This document shows positions 45,914 through 53,910 of a stretch of DNA of 64,000 nt, piece after piece; within the stretch, counting starts at the first letter, position 1, and every line of letters starts with the position of its first letter. The notes below the pieces were generated by a model. It was not told the DNA's origin. It saw nothing but the letters and a program-made list of their open reading frames with translations, and made no database searches. The stretch comes from Muribaculaceae bacterium (GTDB taxonomy: Bacteria; Bacteroidota; Bacteroidia; Bacteroidales; Muribaculaceae), in assembly GCA_009775225.1 (NCBI GenBank), contig VSPE01000008.1:1-64000 (forward strand), given 5' to 3'. The translations under genes were made by a program, and so were the position numbers.

Positions 45914-46438
45914 ATGAGCCGTATTAACTACGATTTGACAAAAATTAAAGGCGTTGTATTTGATGTGGATGGCGTGCTTTCGCCTTCTACAGTTCCGATG
46001 TCGGCCGAGGGCGTGCCGATGCGCATGGCTAACCTTAAAGACGGATATGCCATGCAGCTTGCCGTGAAATCCGGGCTCAGGATGGCTATCATATCCGGAG
46101 CCGATGTCCCGTCGATACGCGGCCGTTTCGGTGTAATCGGACTAACCGACATATATCTCGGAGCTTCTGACAAACTGCCTGTTTTTCGTAAATGGCTTGA
46201 GTCTGTGGGCCTGCAGGCCGATGAGATTGCGTACGTCGGCGATGATATTCCGGACTTGCCTGTGCTTAAGGCTTGCGGGCTGCCTGTGGCGCCTCGCGAC
46301 GCTGCCGCCGAGGTGAAGGACGTTGCCAGGTTTATAACAGGTGCCGACGGCGGCTACGGTGTGGCGCGCGAGTTGCTCGAAGAAATATTGAAAGTCAAAG
46401 GAATGTGGCTTTCTGAAGATAAAGCTTTCGGGTGGTGA
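45914..46438 (+). CDS. KdsC-like HAD-IIIA phosphatase
   Basis: A 174-residue HAD phosphatase of the KDO-8-phosphate phosphatase type. The nucleophile motif is VFDVDGVLS (about residues 15-23), motif II is MAIISGAD (about 57-64), the lysine is in GASDKLPVF (about 85-93) and the acidic motif III is YVGDDIPDLPVL (about 111-122). These enzymes lack a large cap and work as tetramers. KDO-8-phosphate dephosphorylation for lipid A core is likely; related sugar acids are possible. The stop TGA shares one base with the Maf start. Confidence 0.85.
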   Translation: MSRINYDLTKIKGVVFDVDGVLSPSTVPMSAEGVPMRMANLKDGYAMQLAVKSGLRMAIISGADVPSIRGRFGVIGLTDIYLGASDKLPVFRKWLESVGLQADEIAYVGDDIPDLPVLKACGLPVAPRDAAAEVKDVARFITGADGGYGVARELLEEILKVKGMWLSEDKAFGW

Positions 46439-47079
46439 TGGCGTACGGTACTAATATCGGGGGCATGGCTCTGCCTCCTCTGCCTTCGCAGAGTTATGAC
46501 GGTGTTACTGTGATGCTTGCATCTAATTCGCCCCGCCGCAGGGAGCTGCTTGGCATGATAGTGCCCGAGTTTGTCGTTGCATCTCCCAAAGAAATTGACG
46601 AGACTTATCCCGGCGACCTTGCTCCCGAAAAGGTGCCGGAATATCTTTCGCAGCTGAAGGCGCGGGCATATTACGACTGTCTTGCTGCCAATCAGCTTAT
46701 AATAACTGCCGATACCGTTGTGATACTTGACGGCCGCATATTGGGAAAGCCTTCCGACGAGGCCGATGCCGTGGCAATGTTGCGTGCGTTGTCGGGTTGT
46801 GAGCACACTGTGGTGACAGGAGTCACGCTTACTTCGCTCGGAGGCATGCGCAGCGACACTTTTTCGGTGAGTACAAAAGTAAAGTTTGCCGAGATTGCAG
46901 ATGCCGAGATTGCTGACTATGTGGCGCGCTACGCACCACTCGACAAGGCCGGTGCGTACGGCATACAGGAGTGGATAGGAGCGGCCGCCATTGAAGGCAT
47001 CGAAGGCAGTTTTTATAATGTGATGGGTTTGCCGTTACATGCCCTGTATGTGCACCTCAAAGCATTCTTTCACAATTAG
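46438..47079 (+). CDS. maf: Maf family nucleoside triphosphate pyrophosphatase
   Basis: Cytosolic house-cleaning enzyme that hydrolyses dTTP/UTP or modified nucleotides to monophosphates. The Maf signature VMLASNSPRRRELLG lies near residues 23-37, followed by the conserved SPKEIDETYPG, ITADTVV (about 81-87, catalytic Asp), LGKPSDEADAVAMLR and GAYGIQEW blocks. Residues 1-20 are a short extension before the usual start. GTG codons at 46432 and 46435 are possible, but ATG 46438 overlapping the previous stop (TGATG) is preferred. The product is 213 residues. Confidence 0.92.
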   Translation: MAYGTNIGGMALPPLPSQSYDGVTVMLASNSPRRRELLGMIVPEFVVASPKEIDETYPGDLAPEKVPEYLSQLKARAYYDCLAANQLIITADTVVILDGRILGKPSDEADAVAMLRALSGCEHTVVTGVTLTSLGGMRSDTFSVSTKVKFAEIADAEIADYVARYAPLDKAGAYGIQEWIGAAAIEGIEGSFYNVMGLPLHALYVHLKAFFHN

Positions 47080-47099
47080 AAGCTCCCCACTCTTAATTG

Positions 47100-47132
47100 T
47101 TGGTTATGAGCTATATACTATAGCCATACCAA
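47100..47132. terminator. Hairpin between convergent genes
   Basis: TTGGTTATG and GCTAT pair with ATAGC and CATACCAA (one bulged T, one A) around ATACT. It starts 20 bases after the maf stop and overlaps the end of the - strand secreted gene. No T-run follows on either strand, so it is a weak or bidirectional terminator candidate. Confidence 0.45.
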
Positions 47133-48071
47133 TCTTGAAGAAGATAAACCGCGCCTGATATAGAGTCCCACGGAGGGATTGGATACTCGAACACCGTCCA
47201 AAGTATAGTATTCATAGTTTTCTTCGGTCTCAATATTTGCGCTGTCAATTCCTGTTTCTATCTGGGGAGACTGAATAATCGATAGTTCAGGGAATAAATT
47301 TGAAAAGTCGACATATAAATCGTATCGGCCGACTGGGAGCATAAATAGAGCCTCATTCTCAGAGCTTGCTTTTACAAAAGATGTGCTATAAGAGGCATTT
47401 TCTTCGATAGAGGAAGCTGTAATCTTGGAAACCGGGACATAGCATAACTTTAGCCAGTCTTCGCCGTTGGAGTTGCATAACGCTATGCTTCCAAATGTGT
47501 TGCCGGTATCTCCTGCAAGAATATCGACATCTTTAAGAATGAACATATTGTCCTGTCGCTCAAACTTCAGGCCTTCAATGTCAAGAACATTAGGTTCTTT
47601 TAGCGAGCCTAACAGATACAGGTGTTGTGGTATTCGCTGATTGACCGTAAAATAATAGAGCATTGGAACAGACCCGTTAAAGTCAATATAAAAATCATAG
47701 GTGCCTTCGGGTACTGAAATTGCAGCGAAAAATATCTTTAAGGGTGTTCCATAATTGTTAAGCGAGCCTTCTTGAATAGAATATACCGGCCCGTTTTTCC
47801 AGTTTTCTCCACAAGTTCCTGTAAATACCAATTCTCCGAAAGTGCCGGTGGGAGTGGTCGGATATACGCTCACGTTCAGGCAGGCTAAAATACCGTTCGA
47901 ATGTTCTATGAAAGTATGCTTGTCGGAAAAATCATTACCGCTATCGGTGGTTGACCCTATAATATAAAGATGTTCAGGAATATTTGCGGCGAATGTTTTT
48001 GCACTCGCAAACACCATAAGAAAGGAAAGAATGGCTGAGGTGATAAATACTTTTGATTTGCTAATGCGCAT
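47118..48071 (-). CDS. AT-rich secreted protein with type IX-style tail
   Basis: A 317-residue exported protein of unknown function. The signal peptide is VFITSAILSFLMVFASAKTFA (two parts, residues 8-28). The mature part holds two similar beta-rich repeats, each with EHLYIIGS or QHLYLLGS and ending in a (Y)DFYIDF or YDLYVDFS strand (from about residues 32 and 148). The C-terminus (YYTLDGVRVSNPSVGLYIRRG) resembles a type IX sorting tail. Composition is clearly more AT-rich than neighbours, and IS remnants lie just upstream, so it may be acquired. The ATG at 48071 fits the promoter and signal peptide. Confidence 0.7.
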   Translation of the reverse strand: MRISKSKVFITSAILSFLMVFASAKTFAANIPEHLYIIGSTTDSGNDFSDKHTFIEHSNGILACLNVSVYPTTPTGTFGELVFTGTCGENWKNGPVYSIQEGSLNNYGTPLKIFFAAISVPEGTYDFYIDFNGSVPMLYYFTVNQRIPQHLYLLGSLKEPNVLDIEGLKFERQDNMFILKDVDILAGDTGNTFGSIALCNSNGEDWLKLCYVPVSKITASSIEENASYSTSFVKASSENEALFMLPVGRYDLYVDFSNLFPELSIIQSPQIETGIDSANIETEENYEYYTLDGVRVSNPSVGLYIRRGLSSSRLVWL

Positions 48072-48103
48072 GGTATTTAAAGTTTTTTGGATTAGATAAT
48101 TTG

Positions 48104-48134
48104 CAAATTTATTAAAAATTACATACTCATCCAA
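48104..48134 (-). promoter_or_regulatory. Promoter of the AT-rich secreted-protein gene
   Basis: On the - strand TTG (48134-48132, in ATTGG), a 20-base spacer and TAAATTTG (48111-48104, exact) fit the consensus. The RNA start would be about 27 bases before the ATG at 48071, which argues against the longer frame from 48134. Confidence 0.65.
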
Positions 48135-48209
48135 TTTTTTTTGTATGTTTTTTTAAAATTGGTGTGCAGGTTCAACCCGCACGCGCAGAGTCCAAGGGCA
48201 AGTGCAAAA

Positions 48210-48297
48210 TTAGCGAAAATGTTTGAAAAATTCGATGGTTGGGGTAGAGAAATTAAGTTTCTCTCTGGGACGTCGATTCAGTCTGGCCTGAATTTCC
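48210..48297 (-). pseudogene. C-terminal remnant of an IS30-family transposase
   Basis: Reading the - strand into the stop at 48210-48212 gives about 30 residues including IQARLNRRPREKLNFSTP, the conserved C-terminal signature of IS30-type DDE transposases (LNxRPRKxLxFxTP). The frame is cut at 48298 by the end of another IS. Bases 48072-48209 carry the promoter above and a GC-rich stretch that may be the old IS30 end. Confidence 0.78.
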
Positions 48298-48327
48298 GGC
48301 AGGTTGGACATTTTGGGTGATGAATTG
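48298..48327 (+). repeat. Left inverted repeat of the IS
   Basis: Begins GGCAGGTTGGACATTTTGGG and is a perfect 30-base reverse complement of 49373-49402. A 17-base core of it (48305-48321) recurs at 48346-48362 in the same orientation. Confidence 0.93.
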
Positions 48328-48345
48328 CAATGCAAAAGTTCTCAG

Positions 48346-48362
48346 TGGACATTTTGGGTGAT
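48346..48362 (+). repeat. Subterminal direct repeat of the IS end
   Basis: TGGACATTTTGGGTGAT repeats exactly the core of the left inverted repeat 41 bases further in. It has no counterpart at the right end. It may be a second transposase-binding site. Confidence 0.85.
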
Positions 48363-48401
48363 AACCATCAAATTGGCCGCAGTCAAACTGGCTTGATTGT
48401 C

Positions 48402-49326
48402 TCAATAGTGCCTTTTGAGATATTCATCTATTAGTTTCTTTCTGTTTTCCCTGCTGATTCCCCGATGAACCCTGACCTTTGTTTTCAAGTCGGAGAAAAC
48501 AGTCTCAAGAGCATTGTTTGTATTTGGAATCCCTGTTTCGGGGTAATCATAAAAAGTCCAGAGCAATGGCATGTTACGTTTTATGCTCAGGTATGCGCTG
48601 CGTAGTTTCGGCCGCATATATGGAGGTGTGGGACGCTTGACCCTTTTATCATGAATACGTTCATTGACAATATCCTTATATTTCTCATACCATTCATTGA
48701 AAGTTCCGCAGAAACTTTCCTTATCCGTCCTTGCGATAATGTTTATGAGGTTCAGCAGTTCCTGAGATGCTTCAATGTCCAGGTTCTGAGTCAGATACCT
48801 GCGGACAATAAGAATCTGATGAAACTGGCACATCTGCACAGGTATAGGCTTCAATGCCTGAGGCAGCCCCTTCATTCCATCAATCACAATGCCGTATATA
48901 TTGAACCCGTTGCCTTTCAACCATTCTACTCCCTCTACATATTGTGCGATTGTTTCATGTCGCACATACTTGTGCCATAAAACAACATTCCGAAGTGCAT
49001 CCTTGATAACCATAAGACCAAAGTTCCTGCCCCAATATGTTGTATCCATCTGTATGGTTACATCCTTGTGCTTTGCGATCTTGCGGATATACCGCATGCA
49101 TTCCAAATCCCTGCGGATAGTTTTTTCGCAGACACCATACTTGGTCGCGAGTTGTTCCAGAGTCTGTTTGCCTTCTATATAGTCACTGATAACCTTGGAT
49201 CTATCTCGCCTAATACCTCCATCAAAACGACGGCCACAGTCCTTGCATTTATAACGTTGGGTACGCCCTCTCAGACCGTTCCGGACCACATTTTTAGATT
49301 CGCAGAAAAAGCATTTTTTTAATCAT
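48402..49326 (-). CDS. IS256-like transposase with A7 frameshift near its start
   Basis: DDE transposase with an N-terminal Zn ribbon (CFFC ... CKDC, then GRRF), an HTH-like segment (LEQLATKYGVCEKTIRRDL) and catalytic acids in TIQMDTTYWG, YGIVIDGMKG and NTNNALETVF. CQFHQ...R between the second Asp and the Glu fits the C/H motif of the IS256 superfamily. The unbroken frame starts only at a GTG (49289), after the first Cys pair. The natural ATG (49326) is followed by ATT-A7 and is out of frame by one base. Skipping one A gives an intact Zn ribbon. The product would be about 307 residues. Slippage or a mutation is possible. Confidence 0.8.
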
Positions 49327-49343
49327 CTCAATAATTATCTTCG

Positions 49344-49375
49344 CAAAGATAATAAAATCAATTGATTACAGACAA
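49344..49375 (-). promoter_or_regulatory. Transposase promoter inside the IS
   Basis: On the - strand TTG at 49375-49373 (inside the inverted repeat) and TATCTTTG at 49351-49344 (exact TAnnTTTG) are separated by 21 bases. The RNA start would be just upstream of the ATG at 49326. Confidence 0.6.
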
Positions 49376-49402
49376 TTCATCACCCAAAATGTCCAACCTG
49401 CC
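49373..49402 (-). repeat. Right inverted repeat of the IS
   Basis: Perfect reverse complement of 48298-48327. Bases beyond 49402 run straight into the MATE remnant. Confidence 0.93.
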
Positions 49403-50017
49403 TTTTTCCCGACCTTGTTCGGGCTGATATTTAATGCCTTGATCACTGTTGTCGACGGCATATTTGTGGGGCAGGGGGGGCGGCCTGACGGTATTGCTGT
49501 TGTGAATATCATAGCTCCGCTGTTCATGGTTGTCACAGGCACTGGGCTTTATGCAGGGTATCGGCCGCTCGGTGGTGAGCGGCATTGCCATGGCGCAGGG
49601 CGACAGCGATAAGGCTTGCGTGAATATGACGCAGGCGTCTGTCCTCGGCGCTGTGCTGATAGGCATGCTTGTGACGGTGCTGTCGGTGTCGGGAGAGGGT
49701 ACGGCGCGCTTGCTCGGTTGCTCCGTCACTCGTATGCCAGGGGCTCTTGACTATCTTGCGTGGCTGCTTCCGGGTATGTTTTTCCTGGTATTCGAGTGTA
49801 TAGGCATGATGGTTATCCGTCTCGACGGTTCGCCCAAGTTTGCCGTGATGTGCAATATTGTCCCTGCCGTCATTAATTTCGTGCTCGACTATATTTTGGT
49901 GTTTCCTTGCGGAATGGGTGTTAAAGGCGCTGCCATTCCGGCTTCGGAGGCATAACGCTCGTGTTTGTGAGTGCCGACTATCTGCTTGTGCGCCGTCGGC
50001 TCTACGGCATGGCGTAG
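49403..50017 (+). pseudogene. Decayed MATE efflux transporter gene
   Basis: Three lesions are visible. The first 15-20 codons are replaced by the IS, leaving FFPTLFGLIFNALITVVDG. One extra T at 49548-49550 shifts the frame between VVTGTGL and MQGIGRSVVSG. After VKGAAIP a large internal deletion joins directly to a C-terminal piece (LVFVSADYLLVRRRLYGM, stop at 50015-50017). About half of a normal 440-residue MATE protein remains. The intact members of this family contain VDGIFVG and a GIG-SVVSGIA segment, which are recognisable here. No function is expected. Confidence 0.85.
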
Positions 50018-50093
50018 CACTTCCGTACTTCCGTTGCGTGTTTTTACCCCTGGTTTCGGAAGGAAAGTAAAGAGCGGAAGTAGCTGAATAAAG

Positions 50094-50126
50094 CAGGGCG
50101 GTGTTTCGAGTTCGGTCACCGCCCTG
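50094..50126. terminator. Hairpin downstream of ddl
   Basis: CAGGGCGGTG (50094-50103) pairs perfectly with CACCGCCCTG (50117-50126), 24 bases after the ddl stop on the - strand. Only a weak T-containing tail (CTTTATT) follows on that strand. Confidence 0.65.
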
Positions 50127-50149
50127 TGTGTATGTTTATGTCGGTATAA

Positions 50150-51340
50150 TCAGTACTTGGCACACTTGGCTCCTTTGGCACCTTTTACTCCGCCGCCCAT
50201 TGCGAAGATGTTGGCGTCGTAGCTTACGGTTTTTGCGCTCTGCTCGCGTTTGCGCTTGAGTGCGAGTTTTACCAGACGTTCCATAAGCTCGGTGAAGTCG
50301 ATGCCTACGGGCTTCCACAGGTAAAACGAGAGCGAGCCGGGGATAGTGTTGATTTCGTTTACATAGATGTCGCGGGTCTTGGCGTCAATCATCATGTCGA
50401 CGCGGCTCACGCCGTGGCACGAAAGCACGCGGAATGTCTCGCCTGCAAGGGTGCGTATGCGTTCGGTTTCGTCGGCGGGAAGGTCAGCGGGGATGCGCTT
50501 TGCAGCGGCGTGCATGCCTCGGTTGTCTTTTGAACCTCCCATGTATTTATCCTGGTACGACAGAATTTCGCCGCTTTTGATAGGCTCTTCAAGTACCGAT
50601 GTTATGTAGTCGTCGCAGTCGCCTAGCACTGCGCAGTTTATTTCCTGAAGGTTTTCCACCATATCTTCCACAATCACGCGAGTAGAGTAGCGGCGTGCGT
50701 CGTCGACGCGCTCAAGCAGCTGCTCGCGGTTTTCAGCGCGACCGATGCCCACGCTCGAGCCGAGGTTGGCCGGTTTTACTATCACGGGATATCCGAGCTT
50801 GCTTTCTATTTTTTCGATGAGTTCGTCGCGGCGGCTGAACCACTGTTTGTCGGTGAACCATACGTAGTCCACCACCGGCAGGCCGTCGGCTGCGAGTATC
50901 ATCTTCATGGTGATTTTATCCATGCCGTTGGCCGAAGCGAGAGTGTTGCATCCGGCGTAGGGCAGGCCTATGGTTTCGAGTACACCTTCGAATATGCCGT
51001 CTTCGCCGTTGGAGCCGTGCAGCACGGGAATGGCTAGGTCGAGAGTGGCGGCAACATCGCTGCCGAACAGCGGTTTTCGGTTTTTGTATAGCTTGTAGTC
51101 GCCGAAAATAGGGCGCATGTACACTTCGGTGCATTGTGCCAGCAGGGCGTTGAGGTTGCGGTAGTTCTTCACGTCGGTGAGAACTTCGCCTGTATACCAT
51201 TTGCCTTGCTTGGTGATATACACGGGTACTACGTCATACTTGTCGCGGTCGATGGCGGCCATGGCTTGATTGGCCGAGATTACCGATATTTCGTGTTCGG
51301 TAGAGCGTCCGCCGAAGAATACGCCTATTGTGGTTTTCAT
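50150..51340 (-). CDS. ddl: D-alanine--D-alanine ligase family protein
   Basis: ATP-grasp ligase making the D-Ala-D-Ala (or a related) dipeptide for peptidoglycan stems. The 396-residue protein has FFGGRSTEHEISVISA (about residues 8-23, the conserved Glu), VLHGSNGEDG (about 109-118), VIVKPANLGSSVGIG (about 186-200), the ATP-grasp loop and the C-terminal metal triad EINTIPGS (about 334-341). It is longer than the usual 310-370 residues, with a Lys/Gly/Ala tail (VKGAKGAKCAKY) of unknown use. It lies 30 bases after the MurF-like gene, with which it must share substrate. Confidence 0.9.
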   Translation of the reverse strand: MKTTIGVFFGGRSTEHEISVISANQAMAAIDRDKYDVVPVYITKQGKWYTGEVLTDVKNYRNLNALLAQCTEVYMRPIFGDYKLYKNRKPLFGSDVAATLDLAIPVLHGSNGEDGIFEGVLETIGLPYAGCNTLASANGMDKITMKMILAADGLPVVDYVWFTDKQWFSRRDELIEKIESKLGYPVIVKPANLGSSVGIGRAENREQLLERVDDARRYSTRVIVEDMVENLQEINCAVLGDCDDYITSVLEEPIKSGEILSYQDKYMGGSKDNRGMHAAAKRIPADLPADETERIRTLAGETFRVLSCHGVSRVDMMIDAKTRDIYVNEINTIPGSLSFYLWKPVGIDFTELMERLVKLALKRKREQSAKTVSYDANIFAMGGGVKGAKGAKCAKY

Positions 51341-51370
51341 TGTTGTGTTCTATTGTTGTTGAGGTGTTTT

Positions 51371-52999
51371 TTACTTGAAAGTGTCGGGAAGGTCGTTTTC
51401 GTACAGTACGGTGTCGCCGGCAGTCGCCATTGATGTAAGGAGCTGTTGCGCCTGGGTGAAGCTTTCGACGGGGCGTACGGCTTCGGGTGGCATGCCACCC
51501 TCTTTAAGGCCTTCGAGAATGGCGTCGCGGTTATATTCGCCTACAATAATGGCAATGTCGCAGCACGAAGCGGCTTTTTTGCCGAAGTCGCGGTTGCGGT
51601 CGTATTGCTCGGGGCCGAGTTCTATCATGCCGGGTGTGACAAGGAAGCGTTTCCCCTCGTTGAAGGCGGCCAGCACATCGAGAGCCATTGCCGAGCCTAC
51701 CGGGTTGCTGTTGAAGGCATCGTCGATTATGGTGAGGCTGCCGGGAACGCGCTTCACGCTCAGGCGATGTTCTACCTGCTCGAGCCTTTCGACGGCGTAT
51801 GCTATGTGTTGGTCGTCTACTCCGAAGGCTCGGGCCATAGCGGCGGCGGCAAGGATGTTCGATATGTTGCACTCTCCCACAAGATGAGTGAACAGCGGCA
51901 GGCGGTGCCCGTCGGCCATGCACACTATAGTGAAGTGAGTGCCTCCGGGGGTGTAGTTTATGTCGGTGGCGATGTAGTCGGCGCTTTCTGTGTTCTTTAC
52001 GGCGTAGCGCAGGCAGCGGGTATTGTCTACGGGGCGGTCGGCGATTTTTTCGAAGTCGTTGTTTATCACGGCTATGCCTCCTGCGGGCAGTGAGTCGACC
52101 AGCTCGAATTTTGTGGACTGTACATTCTCTATGGTCTTGAATGACTCAAGGTGCTGTGGGCCTACAGCAGTGACTATGCCCGCTTCGGGATGCACAAGGT
52201 CGCATATTTCTTTTATGTCGCCTACGTTCTTGGCTCCCATTTCGCAGATAAACACTTCGTGGTACGGCTTAAGCTGCTCGCGTATCGTGCGTACCACACC
52301 GAGGGTTGTGTTGTAGCTGCCGGGGGTCATAAGAGTCTCATATTTCTCCGACAGTATGCTGTAGAGATAGTGCTTGGTTGTTGTCTTGCCGTAGCTGCCG
52401 GTAACACCTATTACCTTGAGGCCCGGCATGGATGCCAGGATGCGGGCGGCATCATTGTAGTAAGCGCGGGTGATGCGGTTTTCTACGGGGGAGAGCAGGG
52501 CATTGGCTGCTATTATCAGCAGATGCGAACAGCAATAGCATGCCAGCAGTCCTTCTGTTGCGGAAAAGATATAGCTGCCTGCAGTGAGAGTCTGCGAGGC
52601 CACATTGGTGAGCGTCATGGCTATTGCGGCCACAACGGCGGCCAGCAGCAGAGCCGTGATATATATGCGGCTTGCCCTCATGGTCATCACCAATGGCTTC
52701 TTATAGCGGCGTCGGGCCATGCTGAAGCCACTAATAATAGAGAATATGGCTATAAGAACTGCCGATACAATATTGGGGCTGAACGGAGTGAGTGCTATAA
52801 AAAATATTATCATGCCGCACAGGCGCCGGCCCGAAGTGCTGTCGCCCGACTGTTTAAGCCACTTCAGGTAGCGCTCGCGTCGATATGAGTTTTGCTGAAA
52901 CATCATCAGGCAGCGCCGCAGCTCTATGCCGAGGCAGAAAAGCGCCGACAGCGCGGCTGCGACATATATAATAATGTGTATGGCGGGAGTTGGTGTCAT
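51371..52999 (-). CDS. Membrane-anchored MurF-like Mur ligase
   Basis: A 542-residue fusion of an N-terminal membrane region with a complete Mur ligase. About five hydrophobic helices span residues 8-165 (for example IIIYVAAALSALFCLGI, 9-25, and ITALLLAAVVAAIAMTL, about 113-129). The ligase then shows the ATP loop GVTGSYGKTTTK (about 197-208), EMGAKNVGDI, VGPQHLESF and the substrate motif DDAFNSNPVGS (about 420-430). Its C-terminal end LYENDLPDTF replaces the usual KGSR motif of MurF. Canonical MurF is soluble, about 450 residues. Start overlaps the hydrolase stop by 4 bases. It adds D-Ala-D-Ala-like dipeptides by inference. Confidence 0.8.
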   Translation of the reverse strand: MTPTPAIHIIIYVAAALSALFCLGIELRRCLMMFQQNSYRRERYLKWLKQSGDSTSGRRLCGMIIFFIALTPFSPNIVSAVLIAIFSIISGFSMARRRYKKPLVMTMRASRIYITALLLAAVVAAIAMTLTNVASQTLTAGSYIFSATEGLLACYCCSHLLIIAANALLSPVENRITRAYYNDAARILASMPGLKVIGVTGSYGKTTTKHYLYSILSEKYETLMTPGSYNTTLGVVRTIREQLKPYHEVFICEMGAKNVGDIKEICDLVHPEAGIVTAVGPQHLESFKTIENVQSTKFELVDSLPAGGIAVINNDFEKIADRPVDNTRCLRYAVKNTESADYIATDINYTPGGTHFTIVCMADGHRLPLFTHLVGECNISNILAAAAMARAFGVDDQHIAYAVERLEQVEHRLSVKRVPGSLTIIDDAFNSNPVGSAMALDVLAAFNEGKRFLVTPGMIELGPEQYDRNRDFGKKAASCCDIAIIVGEYNRDAILEGLKEGGMPPEAVRPVESFTQAQQLLTSMATAGDTVLYENDLPDTFK

Positions 53000-53760
53000 G
53001 ACAGAAAATTTTGTATTACGGCCGCCGTCTGGCCGGGGCGGTCGAGAAATGAATAATGACCGGCTTCAGGATAGCTCACAAGGCCGGCATCGGGTATGAG
53101 CTTCTCCATTTTGCGGGCGTCGCGCAGAGGTGTGGCAGTGTCTTTTTCGCCCCAGATAAGCAATACGGGGGCTTTTATGAGGTGTAGCAGGCCGGTGAGG
53201 TCTTCGTTTACCACGCGGCTCATTATGGCGCGCATCTTTGGTGAGGCATTACGGTAGTCGGCCGAGCCGGAGCGCCCGCGCATGCGCTCTATGATGTGCG
53301 AGGCGCGTGTGCCGCCTACTATGAATGGCAACAGATGCCTGGCGGTTTTGAAGCTGTACACCTTTATATAATATCGCAGAGAGCGGCGCGGCTTTATGCC
53401 GGCGGCGTCGACGAGTATCACGCGGTCGACAGCCGTGCGCGACGACATCATTATTGCAATTCGGCCTCCGAATGAGTGTCCGATAAGCACCGGGCGCTCT
53501 ATCGACTCGCGGCGGCAGAATTCTTCGATGAATGTGGTATAGCAGTCTACACCCCACACCTCAGCAGGCTCGTCCGATTTGCCGAAGCCAGGCAGGTCGA
53601 GGTTGTATACGCGGGTAGAAGGCAGGAGTGCGGCCTGTGCCAGTACGGCTACCGTACTGGCCTCGCATCCCCAACCGTGCATCACAACTACGGCGCGGGA
53701 GCCGTCGCCCTCCACGTCGTACCGCATCGTCACGCCGTCTATCTCTATTGTTTTTTTCAT
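52996..53760 (-). CDS. Alpha/beta hydrolase of the ddl-murF-like operon
   Basis: A 254-residue cytosolic serine hydrolase. It shows VVMHGWGCEAS (oxyanion region, about residues 26-36), the nucleophile elbow GHSFGG (about 95-100), the acid in LIWGEKDTATP (about 192-202) and the catalytic His in PEAGHYSFLD (about 228-237). There is no signal peptide. The open frame starts at a TTG (53769); the ATG at 53760 is preferred because the -7 box leaves only a short leader. It is the first gene of the operon, so a peptidoglycan precursor or a related amide/ester may be its substrate, which is an inference. Confidence 0.82.
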   Translation of the reverse strand: MKKTIEIDGVTMRYDVEGDGSRAVVVMHGWGCEASTVAVLAQAALLPSTRVYNLDLPGFGKSDEPAEVWGVDCYTTFIEEFCRRESIERPVLIGHSFGGRIAIMMSSRTAVDRVILVDAAGIKPRRSLRYYIKVYSFKTARHLLPFIVGGTRASHIIERMRGRSGSADYRNASPKMRAIMSRVVNEDLTGLLHLIKAPVLLIWGEKDTATPLRDARKMEKLIPDAGLVSYPEAGHYSFLDRPGQTAAVIQNFLS

Positions 53761-53778
53761 AGTTGACAAAAATTCTTA

Positions 53779-53786
53779 CAAAGTTA
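53779..53786 (-). promoter_or_regulatory. -7 box of the hydrolase-murF-like-ddl operon
   Basis: TAACTTTG on the - strand is an exact TAnnTTTG. A TTTCG lies near the expected -33 position (53806-53810). The predicted RNA start is about 13 bases before ATG 53760. Confidence 0.6.
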
Positions 53787-53910
53787 AATAAACGCCTCCA
53801 CTTGGCGAAAAGTTTTGCCTAAAAAAGTACCTTATATTAGGCGTAGAGCCTGCAAAAAGCCCTCGAAATGTTAAAAAGCATCTTTTTATACAAAAAAGTT
53901 ACATCGAAAA

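Larger units (their letters stand above)
48298..49402. mobile_element. 1.1-kb insertion sequence, IS256-like with Zn-ribbon transposase
   Basis: Bounded by 30-bp perfect inverted repeats (48298-48327 and 49373-49402) and containing one transposase gene on the - strand. The left flank is an IS30 remnant and the right flank a truncated MATE gene. Eight bases outside each end do not match (GAATTTCC versus TTTTTCCC), so no target duplication is visible. Confidence 0.88.

Noticed and set aside
49415..49612. A short intact protein gene at the start of the MATE remnant
   Set aside because: It is one frame of a frameshifted pseudogene; the continuation of the MATE sequence is found one base out of frame.
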